Of a stretch of 64,000 nt of DNA, positions 16,058-25,294 are shown piece by piece (position 1 is the first letter of the stretch; each line of letters begins with the position of its first letter). The DNA is from Flavivirga eckloniae (GTDB taxonomy: Bacteria > Bacteroidota > Bacteroidia > Flavobacteriales > Flavobacteriaceae), in assembly GCF_002886045.1 (NCBI RefSeq), contig NZ_CP025791.1:5285001-5349000 (forward strand). Reading direction: 5' to 3'. The notes beneath the pieces are model-generated. The model searched no databases and was not told where the DNA came from. It worked only from the letters and a program-made list of their open reading frames with translations. The translations under genes and the position numbers were made by a program.

Positions 16058-18543
16058 AAACATTAGCACCTAATATTCTCATTTTTTTGGTGATATTCTT
16101 AACGATAAGGGGAAAAGTTGATGCCCAATCAAAGCTCGATGGTAAAGTTTACCAACAAAGCAGTAGTTGGACTCCAATTGAAGGCATATGGGTAAATGAA
16201 GTAGATTCGAATGGAGACTTTTCCAAAGCAGATGGTTCATTCTCTTTAAAATTCAATAATAAGACAAAGGGTCAGGCTGTTTTCCCTAAAATTGGTAATC
16301 AAAATGCCAATATAGTTCAGGATAAATATGGTAAAGAATGGGAGTTAATTAATGATAAAGAAATTGAATATGTAATTATACCTGAAAAATCGGATGAAAA
16401 AAACCTTCTAAAGCTAATTCTTGCTCCGAAAGGTCAACGTGATTTGGCCGCTCAAAAATATTATAAAATAATAAAGACCAGTTCCGATACTAAATTAGCT
16501 AAACTGGAGGGAGAGCTAATAGAAATTAGAAATACATTAGGAGAACGAGATTCATTGGTAATTCAAAAAGACAAACAGTTAGAAGTTTACAAAGGCTTAT
16601 GCGATTCTTTAAGATTATATAAAGAAGCTGTTGAATTGGCCAGTATAAATTTGGATGGAGCCTCAGAACGCGTAAAACGTTACAAGAAGCTATTAGATCA
16701 AGGAGTAAAAATAGAGGAAGCACGAAAAGAGTTAAATCCGGAAAAAGCGGAAAAAGAAGCATTAAGAGGTGGCGAATTGGAAAGGGCGAGTGTAAACGAA
16801 ATTAGAAGAGCTGCTAGAATAGCTACTTTAGGGTTTAGGTTTGATAAAGCCATCTCTCTCTATGACAGGATAACTCATGTTCTAAAAACAAATCGAAGAA
16901 ATATATTTGACATAGCAGAAAACCTGACAGAGGTAGGGCTTTTATGTAAGGAAGTAGGCATGGATAAAAAAGCCCTAGGATATTTTGAAGAAGCTATAAG
17001 TATTATGTATGAGAATAATGTTTCTGAACATCCGATTTTAGGACGAGCATTAAACATTCAAGGAAATATATTTCAAAGTTTGAATCAATACAAAAAAGCA
17101 GAAAAAAAGCTATTAGGCTCTTTGGAAATTCATGAAAATTATGCGAAGAAGAATACATTTAAGTTTAACCCATTTCTAGCTAATAATTTATCCAACTTAG
17201 GCGCTTTATATATCAAGTGGGGTAGATATGAAGAAGCTGAGCCCTTTTTACTTAAGGCTTATAAAATTTATGATCAATTTATCAAAGCGGGTAATCAAGC
17301 TTATATTATAGATATTCTTGCTATTAAAATCAATTTGGGGGGATTATATCAAGGCCTTGGCGAATTTCAAAAATCGGAATCTATTTTGCTGGAGGCTATT
17401 GAGGATCAAAAGGAATATCCGAACAAAACTTCATTAGAATTTAATGAAACCCTTGTAAAACTCCTTAATAATTTAGGAATGAGTTCTATTTATCTAAAAA
17501 AATACAAGCAAGCTGAGTTTGTATTTCTAAAAACTTTAAAAATTTATTATGAATACTTCTCTAAAAACCTCAAGAAATATGGTTCAGAGTATGCTTCCAC
17601 CCTTGCAAACTTAGGAACTGTGTTTAGAGAACAACAAGAATATGCAAAAGCCGAAAAAGCGTTTCTTGATGCATTAAAAATACACCAAGCCTTTGGCACA
17701 AATGTGGAAGGAAAGTTTGGTTTAGATGTGATTGCAATATTGAATAAACTAGGGTCTTTATACTATGTTACAAAAGACTATAAAAAGGCCGAAGAAACTT
17801 ATATTAAGTCATTAACGATAATTGATAAAGTTGGTGCGACAAAACCTGAGGCTTATATAATAGAAATGATCGAAACAAAATTATCACTACCCCCAGTTTA
17901 TGAAGCTAGCATGACTGAAGAAAATTTTGAAACCCATAAAAAAAAGATACTTAAACTGTTAACAAGTGCAAAAAAAGATTTTGAATTATATAATCCTAAT
18001 AACGCTGATATAAAGGGGTTTATGAAAAGTGCCATTGCATACGAAAAATATATTGTTAATTTAGATGTGTCTACAATTGTTTACAAAAACCTTGCGAAAG
18101 AAATCCAAAACCTGGAAAAAAAATTAGATACAGAACGTTCGAATGAATCGATTGTTCATCAGCTTCAAAAAGTGATAGCAAAACTTAAAGGATTTTTAAA
18201 AAAATACCCTGAGCATATATATGCCAGGAAAAGTCTAAGTGCTAACTATGGAAATTTATCTTGGTATGCGCTTTTGACTAAAGATTTCAAATTATCTGAA
18301 AATAGCGCAAAAGAAGGTTTAAATATGGATCCTTCACAAAAATGGATTAATACGAATTTGGCTTTATCTTTAATACTACAGGATAAATATGAATCGGGTA
18401 GAGAAATTTATTTAAGATTAAAAGATAAACCCTATAGGAAAGCAAATTATTCTAAAACCTTTTTAGAAGATATTACCACCCTTCAAAAAGCAGGAATTAC
18501 CCATCCAGATTTTAAAAAAATAGTAAAACTATTAAATGATTGA
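16054..18543 (+). CDS. Exported TPR protein, cargo operon
   Basis: An 829-residue secreted protein: signal peptide (about 1-25, ending 'VDAQ'), the shared N-terminal beta domain (about 27-105), a conserved 'APKGQRDLAAQKYYKIIKTSSD' element (about 126-147), a coiled coil, 'ELASINLDGASERVKRYKKLLDQG', then tetratricopeptide repeats from about 250 to 590 ('KALGYFEEAISI', 'EAEPFLLKAYKIY', 'KAEKAFLDALKIH'), and a C-terminal domain (about 720-829, 'NLSWYALLTKDF...NTNLALSLILQDKYESGREIYLRLKDKPY') shared with the next gene product. It would work in the periplasm or at the surface as a binding scaffold. Translational coupling by overlap with both neighbours supports one operon. Confidence 0.8.
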   Translation: MKTLAPNILIFLVIFLTIRGKVDAQSKLDGKVYQQSSSWTPIEGIWVNEVDSNGDFSKADGSFSLKFNNKTKGQAVFPKIGNQNANIVQDKYGKEWELINDKEIEYVIIPEKSDEKNLLKLILAPKGQRDLAAQKYYKIIKTSSDTKLAKLEGELIEIRNTLGERDSLVIQKDKQLEVYKGLCDSLRLYKEAVELASINLDGASERVKRYKKLLDQGVKIEEARKELNPEKAEKEALRGGELERASVNEIRRAARIATLGFRFDKAISLYDRITHVLKTNRRNIFDIAENLTEVGLLCKEVGMDKKALGYFEEAISIMYENNVSEHPILGRALNIQGNIFQSLNQYKKAEKKLLGSLEIHENYAKKNTFKFNPFLANNLSNLGALYIKWGRYEEAEPFLLKAYKIYDQFIKAGNQAYIIDILAIKINLGGLYQGLGEFQKSESILLEAIEDQKEYPNKTSLEFNETLVKLLNNLGMSSIYLKKYKQAEFVFLKTLKIYYEYFSKNLKKYGSEYASTLANLGTVFREQQEYAKAEKAFLDALKIHQAFGTNVEGKFGLDVIAILNKLGSLYYVTKDYKKAEETYIKSLTIIDKVGATKPEAYIIEMIETKLSLPPVYEASMTEENFETHKKKILKLLTSAKKDFELYNPNNADIKGFMKSAIAYEKYIVNLDVSTIVYKNLAKEIQNLEKKLDTERSNESIVHQLQKVIAKLKGFLKKYPEHIYARKSLSANYGNLSWYALLTKDFKLSENSAKEGLNMDPSQKWINTNLALSLILQDKYESGREIYLRLKDKPYRKANYSKTFLEDITTLQKAGITHPDFKKIVKLLND

Positions 18544-18545
18544 TT

Positions 18546-21500
18546 ATGAGGCAATTAATTTTTGTAATCCTAATAGTATCACCTTTTGGTTTTTCCCAAT
18601 CTAAAATTGAAGGTAGGGTTTTTCAACAAAGTAGTGGATGGACTCCAATTGAAGGTATTTTCGTTACTGAGGAAAATTCCAATGGTGATTATTCTAAAAG
18701 AGATGGTTCATTTTCGCTTGAATTCAACTCAAAAAAGCTCGGGGAAATTGTATATCCAAAAATTGGTTTAAACGGAGATAATTTTGCCAAAGATAAAAAT
18801 GGAAAAGTTTGGGAGTTGGTCAATGTTAATGAGTTATCATCGGTTATTATACCTAAAGATCCTAAAAGAGGTTCTTTAAAAATAATTGTATGTCCTAAAG
18901 GAGGAATACATGAGGCCGCTATTAATTATTATAAACCTATGAAGAATTTTAGGGACAAAAAGTTCATAATGTTGAATGATAGCCTTAAAACGTTACAAGT
19001 TCGCTTGAGTTCTGATCATCAAGTAATAATTGATTTAAATCGACAAATAGAGCGATATAAGAAATTAAATGATTCAATACGATTATATAGTAAAGCCCTA
19101 GATTATGCAAGAACAAATCTAGACAGTGCTGAGAAACGGGTAAAGGATTATTTAGAAGCTCTAGGTATGGGGATGCAGATTGAGCAAGCGATAAAGATTT
19201 TAGATGAAGAAAAAGCGAAGAAAGAAGCTAGACTACATGGGCAAGGATTTGAAACTAGTATAGATGAATTGAGGAAGATTGCGGAACAAAAAGAGTTAGA
19301 TTTTAGATTCCAAGAAGCAGTAAAAATATATGACGAGATAATTTTACAATATACAGAATACAATAAAGACCAGAACTTAATTCTTGATTTGTATTACTAT
19401 ATATGTGACATGCACCTACAAATTGGTCAATATTCGAAAGTGATTCAGTATGGAAAAAAAGCACTACTAATTTTAAATGATATTAGGTATGATAAAAATA
19501 ATCCAAAAAAGAGTCAGTTATTAAATGTTTTGGGAGTCGCTTATATGAATATTTATGATTACGATAATTCAAAGACTTCGTTAGATGAATCTCTAAAAAT
19601 TAATGAGTTTCGTATTAATCACAAACTAACTAAATCTCAATTACCCGTTTTTGATAATTTGACCAATTTAGGAAACCTTAATCTTGAACTCAAACAATTT
19701 AAAGAAGCTGAATTATATTATGAAAAGGCATTAAATATTTACTTAAACTTTAAAGATGAAAATTATCATAAAGACCCCAATCGTCTTGTATCAATATATA
19801 ATAATTTAGCAGTAATTAATCAAAATATTTTTAATGATACCAAAACTATTGAATACTTGAGAAAAGCACTTTCTATATTAAAATTGTTGAGAGATAAAAA
19901 AGATTCAAGAAAACTAAAACAAAGTTTTGCAGATTTAAATACTAATCTAGGGAATTTATTTAAAGATTCTAATGATCTCAATAGTGCTCTAAAACATTTT
20001 GGACAAGCAAAAGACATTTATGAAGAACTCAATCTTGAAGAGCCATTTAGTTTTGTGTTTTCTTACTCAATAGCTCTTAATAACTTTGTTTCTGTCCTTC
20101 TGAATTTAAACAGGGTCTCAGAAGCAAAAAACTATATTGAAATTTCTATAAACCTTAATAAAGAGTTAGTTTTAAGATATCCATCAGAACTTCAATACAA
20201 ACACAATATTGCTTTTTCTTATAGCAATTTAGGAAGACTATATTGTTTGGAGCAGTCTTATTCAAAATCAATAGACGCTTACAAAGAATCAATTGGTTTG
20301 TTAAAAGAGTTTGACATTAGTACAACAAATAGCAATCAAGAGATGTTGCTATCTACAATTAATGATCTTGCTTTAGTTTATAACTCAAACCATCAATGCT
20401 CTAATGCGGAAAAGGTTTTATTGGAGGCTATGCAATTACTTCACAAAAGAGATAGTGATTTCAAATATTCAGCTCCCTTATCCCTTTTACTCCGGACAAA
20501 TCTGGGTATTTCTTTAGATTGCCAAAAGAAGCATGAATTAGCGGAAGATAACAATCAAATTATGCTTAAAATTAGTCGGGAGCTAGCAAAAGAAAATCTT
20601 TCAAGATTTGGTATAGATATTCTTGGATCTCTAAATAATCTTTCTATCTCACTAATGAACAATGGCAAAAGAATTAAGGCCAAAGAGTTACTGTTGGAAG
20701 CTGTTGTTTTGAGCCAAAATATGAAAGGTATAGATTTTGAAATGGGATCGATTAATCATAATCTGGGAAAGGTTTATGATGAATTAGAAAAGTATGACAA
20801 ATCAATTGATCATTACTTACAAGCTTGCCAAATAAGAAAAAAACTAGTTTTTAAAAATGATATTGCTCTTTTTAAGAAAGATTTAGCCACCTCTTTGAAC
20901 AACTTAGGCAATGTATATGTTGAGACTGGAGATTATGTAAGAGCCAAAAGTAATTTGATACTTTCCAAAAATATACGAGAGGAGTTAGCTAAAGAAAATG
21001 ATATAAATGAATATGATTTAGCTAAATCTCGTTTCGCTCTTGGCCTGTTATATTACAAGAGCAAAAAGAATGATAATGCATTGTTGGAGTTTTCTGAAGC
21101 ACAAAAATTGTTTTATAATCCTATTTTTGACCATTTTTCACAAGCAAATTTGTATAGAGCTAAGATTAATACAGAAGTTGGAAAATCCTATATCCGTTTG
21201 GAAAAGTTTGAGTTGGCCAAGAAGAATCTACTTGAAACATTTTTGAAATTTGAAAGTAAAATAAAACAGCATAGCCTTACAACGGAAGAGTCATCCCTGT
21301 TTTTGAAGAATCTGATATACTTGACTAGGATTGACATACTAAGAAATCTAAAAGAAGAACTTAGTTTACAAGATGCTAAAAAAGGGTTTGAAAGAATTCA
21401 ATTTACATTAAGTCAGAAAAACACAAAAATTAATTTTGATAACCAGAAAAAGGAATTGCTGGTATTATTTAAGGGTTGTGAGGAGTTTTATTCTGGCCAC

Positions 21501-21959
21501 TTTATTGATTTAGAAGCAAGCGAGCTTATGCAAAAGATAGATTTGGATAAAGATAAAATCGGTCTCTATCAAGAACTCAAAATTTTTCTAGCAAAATTGG
21601 ATCAATTTGGTTTGCAGTACCCTAACAACGAAGGAGTTCAAGTATACTCTTTACATTTCAGGGCTAATCTTTCTTGGTATGCTCTTTTTGCGAAAGATTT
21701 TGTGTTCAGTGAGCGGTGTGCAAAATATGTTCTTGAAAAAGAACCGTCTGAAGAATGGGTTTATACTAACCTTGCACTTTCTTATGTCTTTCAAGATAAA
21801 TTTCAGCAAGCAAAAAATATATATTTAAAATATAAAGACCAACCTTACGATAATACAAATTTTAGGGAAGTTTTTTTGGACGATATCATGGCATTGGAAA
21901 ATGAAGGCTTAGCACATCAAGATTTTGCTAAAGTGAGAGAAATTCTTGAAAAGAGATGA
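18546..21959 (+). CDS. Exported TPR protein, large paralog, cargo operon
   Basis: A 1137-residue exported protein from ATG 18546, two bases after the previous stop; a TTG two codons upstream is less likely. A signal peptide ('MRQLIFVILIVSPFGFSQ') is followed by the shared N-terminal domain ('KIEGRVFQQSSGWTPIEGIF', 'SNGDYSKRDGSFSLEFNS'), the coiled coil, about 25 helical/TPR units and the same C-terminal module as the preceding protein ('NLSWYALFAKDFVFSERCAKYVLEKEPSEEWVYTNLALSYVFQDKF'). It differs from the 829-residue paralog mainly by extra TPR units. The pair is a tandem duplication that diverged in repeat number, consistent with different binding partners. Function not recognised. Confidence 0.8.
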   Translation: MRQLIFVILIVSPFGFSQSKIEGRVFQQSSGWTPIEGIFVTEENSNGDYSKRDGSFSLEFNSKKLGEIVYPKIGLNGDNFAKDKNGKVWELVNVNELSSVIIPKDPKRGSLKIIVCPKGGIHEAAINYYKPMKNFRDKKFIMLNDSLKTLQVRLSSDHQVIIDLNRQIERYKKLNDSIRLYSKALDYARTNLDSAEKRVKDYLEALGMGMQIEQAIKILDEEKAKKEARLHGQGFETSIDELRKIAEQKELDFRFQEAVKIYDEIILQYTEYNKDQNLILDLYYYICDMHLQIGQYSKVIQYGKKALLILNDIRYDKNNPKKSQLLNVLGVAYMNIYDYDNSKTSLDESLKINEFRINHKLTKSQLPVFDNLTNLGNLNLELKQFKEAELYYEKALNIYLNFKDENYHKDPNRLVSIYNNLAVINQNIFNDTKTIEYLRKALSILKLLRDKKDSRKLKQSFADLNTNLGNLFKDSNDLNSALKHFGQAKDIYEELNLEEPFSFVFSYSIALNNFVSVLLNLNRVSEAKNYIEISINLNKELVLRYPSELQYKHNIAFSYSNLGRLYCLEQSYSKSIDAYKESIGLLKEFDISTTNSNQEMLLSTINDLALVYNSNHQCSNAEKVLLEAMQLLHKRDSDFKYSAPLSLLLRTNLGISLDCQKKHELAEDNNQIMLKISRELAKENLSRFGIDILGSLNNLSISLMNNGKRIKAKELLLEAVVLSQNMKGIDFEMGSINHNLGKVYDELEKYDKSIDHYLQACQIRKKLVFKNDIALFKKDLATSLNNLGNVYVETGDYVRAKSNLILSKNIREELAKENDINEYDLAKSRFALGLLYYKSKKNDNALLEFSEAQKLFYNPIFDHFSQANLYRAKINTEVGKSYIRLEKFELAKKNLLETFLKFESKIKQHSLTTEESSLFLKNLIYLTRIDILRNLKEELSLQDAKKGFERIQFTLSQKNTKINFDNQKKELLVLFKGCEEFYSGHFIDLEASELMQKIDLDKDKIGLYQELKIFLAKLDQFGLQYPNNEGVQVYSLHFRANLSWYALFAKDFVFSERCAKYVLEKEPSEEWVYTNLALSYVFQDKFQQAKNIYLKYKDQPYDNTNFREVFLDDIMALENEGLAHQDFAKVREILEKR

Positions 21960-21989
21960 TCGACTATTTGATTACAAAATTGATATTAA

Positions 21990-24389
21990 ATGAGACGATT
22001 TAATATTCTTATTCTTAACATATTTATCCTATTTTGTCTTAACCTCAGAGCACAAACTCAATTAAAAGGAAAGGTCTTTCAGCAAAATAGTGGTTGGACT
22101 GCTGTTGAAGGTATTTTTGTTACTGAGGAAAATTCAAACGGCGACTATTCAAAAGCTGATGGTTCATTTACACTTGAATTTAACTCAAAAGTTAGCGGTG
22201 AAACCGTGTATCCAAAAATCGGTTTAAAAGTTAACAATTTTGCCATAGATAAATTTGGGAAAATTTGGGAATTGGTTAATGAAAGAGAACTTGAACATGT
22301 TGAAATCCCAATTGAGTCTACGGTAGAGAATGAATTAAAAATTATCATTGCCCCGAAAGGGCAGCGTGATTTGGTGGCTCAGAAATATTACAGAATAATA
22401 AAGACATCAGCAGATTTGGCTTTGGCACAAAAAGAAAAGGAATTTCTTAAGCTAGAAAGAAGTAAACAAAAAGACTATGAGAAGATTAATAGATTAACCT
22501 CGCAATTAGCAAGTCTGCAGGGAAAAGCAGACTCAATCACTATTTATAAAGAAGCGATACGTATCGCTTCGATTAATAAAGATAGTGCACCTAAGCGGAT
22601 TTTGAGATATATTGAGTTGTTGAATAAAGGAAAATCAATAGTAGAAGCAAGAGAAGCATTAAATATTAAGGATGCATTGAGTGATATTGATAAAAGCATG
22701 ACGCTTTTTAATTCAGCAATTCAAGAACTTGAAACACGAGCTAGAGCTTCTACAAGTATTTATGACTATAAAGATGCCTTACGGTGTTATGAAGAGATCG
22801 TTTTAGCTTATAAGAAGTATAATATATCCGAAATAAAAATTGTGGATGCCATATCAAAATTTGTTAAGATAGCAATTGATGAATTGACATATATTCTTGA
22901 GTTTTCTTTTTTGACAGGAGGTTCAAGTGACTATTTTGATAACCTAAAAAAGAAAGGTATAGGTTTTTGCAAGGAAGCATTTAACATTTACTTAAAGCTA
23001 ACCCAATCAGATGTCAGTCAAGTGAAAAATTTCATTAACATGCGATTTGCCTACATTACGTTGCTTAATCCCAAAGGATTTTGGAGTACTGTCGAAGAAA
23101 CAAATGAAATATTAAGAGTTTTGGATCAATGTGAAAATACATTGTCAAATTATCCTAAATTAAATGCTTCATATTTATTAAAAACTTATAAATGGAGGAT
23201 TTCTATTTTAACAACAAGCTTATATAAGGATGATAAAACCATAAAAACATATTTAATGAAGTTTGACAATTTATTTAATTCTAATAAACAAGTAAGATCA
23301 AAAGAAAGACTAGAAAACCTCATATTTCTTAATTCTGTCGCATGGGAATTAGAGCCAAACAAAAGAGATGAAAATACTTCGCAAGTGGTTAATTTCATTT
23401 CAAGAAAGGGTTTGTCATTCAGTTTAAAAAATAAGGGCTACAAATACATGTCTAATAGGTATCGTTTTCTGGCTCAAGATTGTTACCCACCGATATCTAA
23501 ATATTGCAATGACTCAACTAGATTAATTGAGTATGCCAAAAAATCATTGGATTATTATTCTAGAATTAATTTCAGCGGTATGTCTAATTTAGAAAGAGCG
23601 GATTGGTACAAAAATGAAGGAATGCTGAATATATTTTTAAAAAAAGCCAACAGGGCGAGAGAATGTTTTAATTCTTCTACTGAATTAAAGAGAAAGGTAT
23701 TCTCAAATGAAGATTTTGCATTTTGGGGAAAACACTATTTTACTATAATGCTGAAATTAAATGAATTTGATAGTTTACATCTAAATTATGCCAAAAAAGC
23801 AGTTGAAAATTTAGCTAAGTCAAATTCATTTATGCAAGTTTTAGCAAGAAGAACGTTAATTGAAATCTACGTAAAAAAGAATGAATTTAATAGTGCTACA
23901 TTAAGATATAAAGAAAATATCAATTTTCACAAGAGTAATGATTCAGTCAATTATACAAAAAATTTTAAGAGAGAATCTGAACTCTATTTCAATAAGTTAA
24001 ATGAGAGAGGATTAAATCAATATATTACAAAGAATTATAATCAAGCAATTAAAGCATATCAAGAGATAATTCATGTCTTTGGTAATCAGTTAATAATTTA
24101 CAACAATCTTGGAACAGCTTTTGTCAAAAACTATCAATTCGAAGAGGCATTTACTTCATTTTCCGAATTTCAAAAATTAAATCCGAATAACGGGAGAGTC
24201 TATCGAAATTGGGGAATGTATCATGCTTTAAAGAATGAACCTGAAAAGGCCTTTGAAAATCTAGAAAAAGCAATTGAATTTGGATTTACAGATATCAATT
24301 GGTTTGAAACGGATGACAGTATAGATAATCTCAGAGATGACCCAAAATTTAAAAATTTGCTGTTGTCATTAAAAAATAATGATAAATGA
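21990..24389 (+). CDS. Exported helical/TPR protein, third large paralog
   Basis: A 799-residue protein with signal peptide (about 1-22, 'ILNIFILFCLNLRAQ'), the shared N-terminal domain ('QLKGKVFQQNSGWTAVEGIFVTEENSNGDYSKADGSFTLEF'-type block, about 22-100) and 'APKGQRDLVAQKYYRIIKTSADLALAQKEKEF', which align with the 829-residue paralog. The middle is helical but diverged from canonical TPRs. Classical TPRs reappear at about 670-770 ('YNQAIKAYQEIIHVFGNQLIIYNNLGTAF'). The end 'GFTDINWFETDDSIDNLRDDPKFKNLL' is the typical terminal motif of TPR proteins in which a final residue block follows 'AIEFGF'. The gene is the last complete member; a truncated ORF overlaps its stop. Confidence 0.78.
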   Translation: MRRFNILILNIFILFCLNLRAQTQLKGKVFQQNSGWTAVEGIFVTEENSNGDYSKADGSFTLEFNSKVSGETVYPKIGLKVNNFAIDKFGKIWELVNERELEHVEIPIESTVENELKIIIAPKGQRDLVAQKYYRIIKTSADLALAQKEKEFLKLERSKQKDYEKINRLTSQLASLQGKADSITIYKEAIRIASINKDSAPKRILRYIELLNKGKSIVEAREALNIKDALSDIDKSMTLFNSAIQELETRARASTSIYDYKDALRCYEEIVLAYKKYNISEIKIVDAISKFVKIAIDELTYILEFSFLTGGSSDYFDNLKKKGIGFCKEAFNIYLKLTQSDVSQVKNFINMRFAYITLLNPKGFWSTVEETNEILRVLDQCENTLSNYPKLNASYLLKTYKWRISILTTSLYKDDKTIKTYLMKFDNLFNSNKQVRSKERLENLIFLNSVAWELEPNKRDENTSQVVNFISRKGLSFSLKNKGYKYMSNRYRFLAQDCYPPISKYCNDSTRLIEYAKKSLDYYSRINFSGMSNLERADWYKNEGMLNIFLKKANRARECFNSSTELKRKVFSNEDFAFWGKHYFTIMLKLNEFDSLHLNYAKKAVENLAKSNSFMQVLARRTLIEIYVKKNEFNSATLRYKENINFHKSNDSVNYTKNFKRESELYFNKLNERGLNQYITKNYNQAIKAYQEIIHVFGNQLIIYNNLGTAFVKNYQFEEAFTSFSEFQKLNPNNGRVYRNWGMYHALKNEPEKAFENLEKAIEFGFTDINWFETDDSIDNLRDDPKFKNLLLSLKNNDK

Positions 24390-24463
24390 AACACTTATGG
24401 GGTTTGTCCTTAGTTTGTGTAACTATTCTAGGTAGAGTCCAACCAAGTGAGAATATGTGCTAA
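24386..24463 (+). pseudogene. Truncated signal-peptide ORF after the cargo operon
   Basis: An ATG at 24386 overlaps the previous stop (ATGA coupling, as elsewhere in the operon). It opens 25 codons encoding MKHLWGLSLVCVTILGRVQ-, a signal-peptide-like start, then a stop at 24461. It looks like the beginning of a further exported member whose body was lost, about 270 bp before the right attachment site. It may instead be a chance ORF. Confidence 0.35.
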
Positions 24464-24677
24464 TAGATTGATAATGAGATGTGTCAGGAGGAATATAAAT
24501 AACTCGTAGAAGCCCTAAAGTTAATGGTTCTTTCCTCTTGTTTTTAATTCGAAAATTAAGAAAAAATGACATTTATTAGTATTAAACCAAACAATTTAGA
24601 AATGTATAAGGCAATGAACTTTAACTACTAAATATTGACAAATAGAACATGTTAATATTCTAAATAATATTTGAAAT

Positions 24678-24705
24678 TTGTATCGTATTTGTGCTTTTTA
24701 ATCAA
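24678..24705 (+). promoter_or_regulatory. Right-end arm-like sequence
   Basis: ttgtatcgtatttgtgc-ttttaatcaa matches the left-end sequence at 6637-6666 apart from a few mismatches and a two-base gap. It lies 32 bp inside attR. Matching arm sequences at both ends are typical of tyrosine-recombinase elements. Confidence 0.5.
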
Positions 24706-24736
24706 TAAAGTCATAAAATTAAGTAAACTTACTTTC

Positions 24737-24751
24737 TGTATCGGGAAGTAA
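24737..24751 (+). other. attR, right attachment repeat
   Basis: tgtatcgggaagtaa, identical to the end of mnmE at 6503-6517. There is no coding context here, as expected for the distal copy created by integration into a gene's 3' end. Confidence 0.85.
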
Positions 24752-25163
24752 CTGTATTCATAATTAACACAAACTATATTAAATTACATATTAAATGTAG
24801 AACCGCAATATTTCTAAATGAAGAATTTAGTTATAGATCACTATCTTAATTTCTCCAGGTTTTTTAGGCTCTAAAAGAGTCTCTGAAATCCAGATTCTCA
24901 ATTGACTTCTTTTTAACTATAAAGTAACATTTTAATTAAATTTAGAATGTTTTGTTAGTTATTCACGATCACATTTAATGCCTTATTCGTCCCACTTTAA
25001 AGTGGTTTCAACACTTTTTTTAGGATAATTTATAGTAAGAATTTTTTTTTGAATAAGTAAGCTAGCCAATCCATCTACTGAAATAACGAATTAGAACAAG
25101 TTTTTGATAAGAAGAAATTACGATTGAGAAACTGTTAGATATTGATTTCACACAAATTTAGTA

Positions 25164-25257
25164 TTGAACTCATTTAAAGTTTTTGGGTTTAAGTACAAAT
25201 TAGAAGTTTTTAGTAATGCTGAAGTCTTTTTCTGAGTCGCATAGTGGCACTTAGGAA
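25164..25257 (+). repeat. Partial copy of a dispersed intergenic repeat
   Basis: This stretch is similar over about 90 bp to 41678-41770: both read gaactc-(a/g)-ttta, then tttttgg-(g/a)-tttaag, aaattagaagttttt and gcatag. Only the left half of the element at 41678-41835 is present; the right inverted arm is missing. Confidence 0.5.
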
Positions 25258-25294
25258 ATAAGGAATAATAAGTTCATAGTAAAAAAATAAAAAA

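Larger units (their letters stand above)
6503..24751 (+). mobile_element. 18.2-kb integrative element at the 3' end of mnmE
   Basis: The element lies between two perfect 15-bp direct repeats (tgtatcgggaagtaa), the left one being the last 15 bases of mnmE. Directly inside the left end is a tyrosine integrase transcribed inwards, followed by an accessory gene, two small HTH proteins and a primase-helicase, then cargo. Similar 30-bp arm sequences occur near both ends. I see no relaxase, type IV secretion, capsid, terminase or transposase gene, so it is not a self-transmissible ICE or complete prophage. The integrase / HTH / primase order resembles phage satellites and small integrative mobilisable elements; which one it is cannot be decided from sequence alone. 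Confidence 0.85.
24464..25294. other. Gene-free stretch containing the right end of the element
   Basis: About 830 bp without a convincing gene. It contains the right arm-like sequence (24678-24705), attR (24737-24751), a 14-bp palindrome ccactttaaagtgg (24992-25005) followed by a T tract, and a half copy of a repeat also present at 41678 (25164-25257). The bases after 24751 are presumably the original chromosome downstream of mnmE. Confidence 0.6.
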
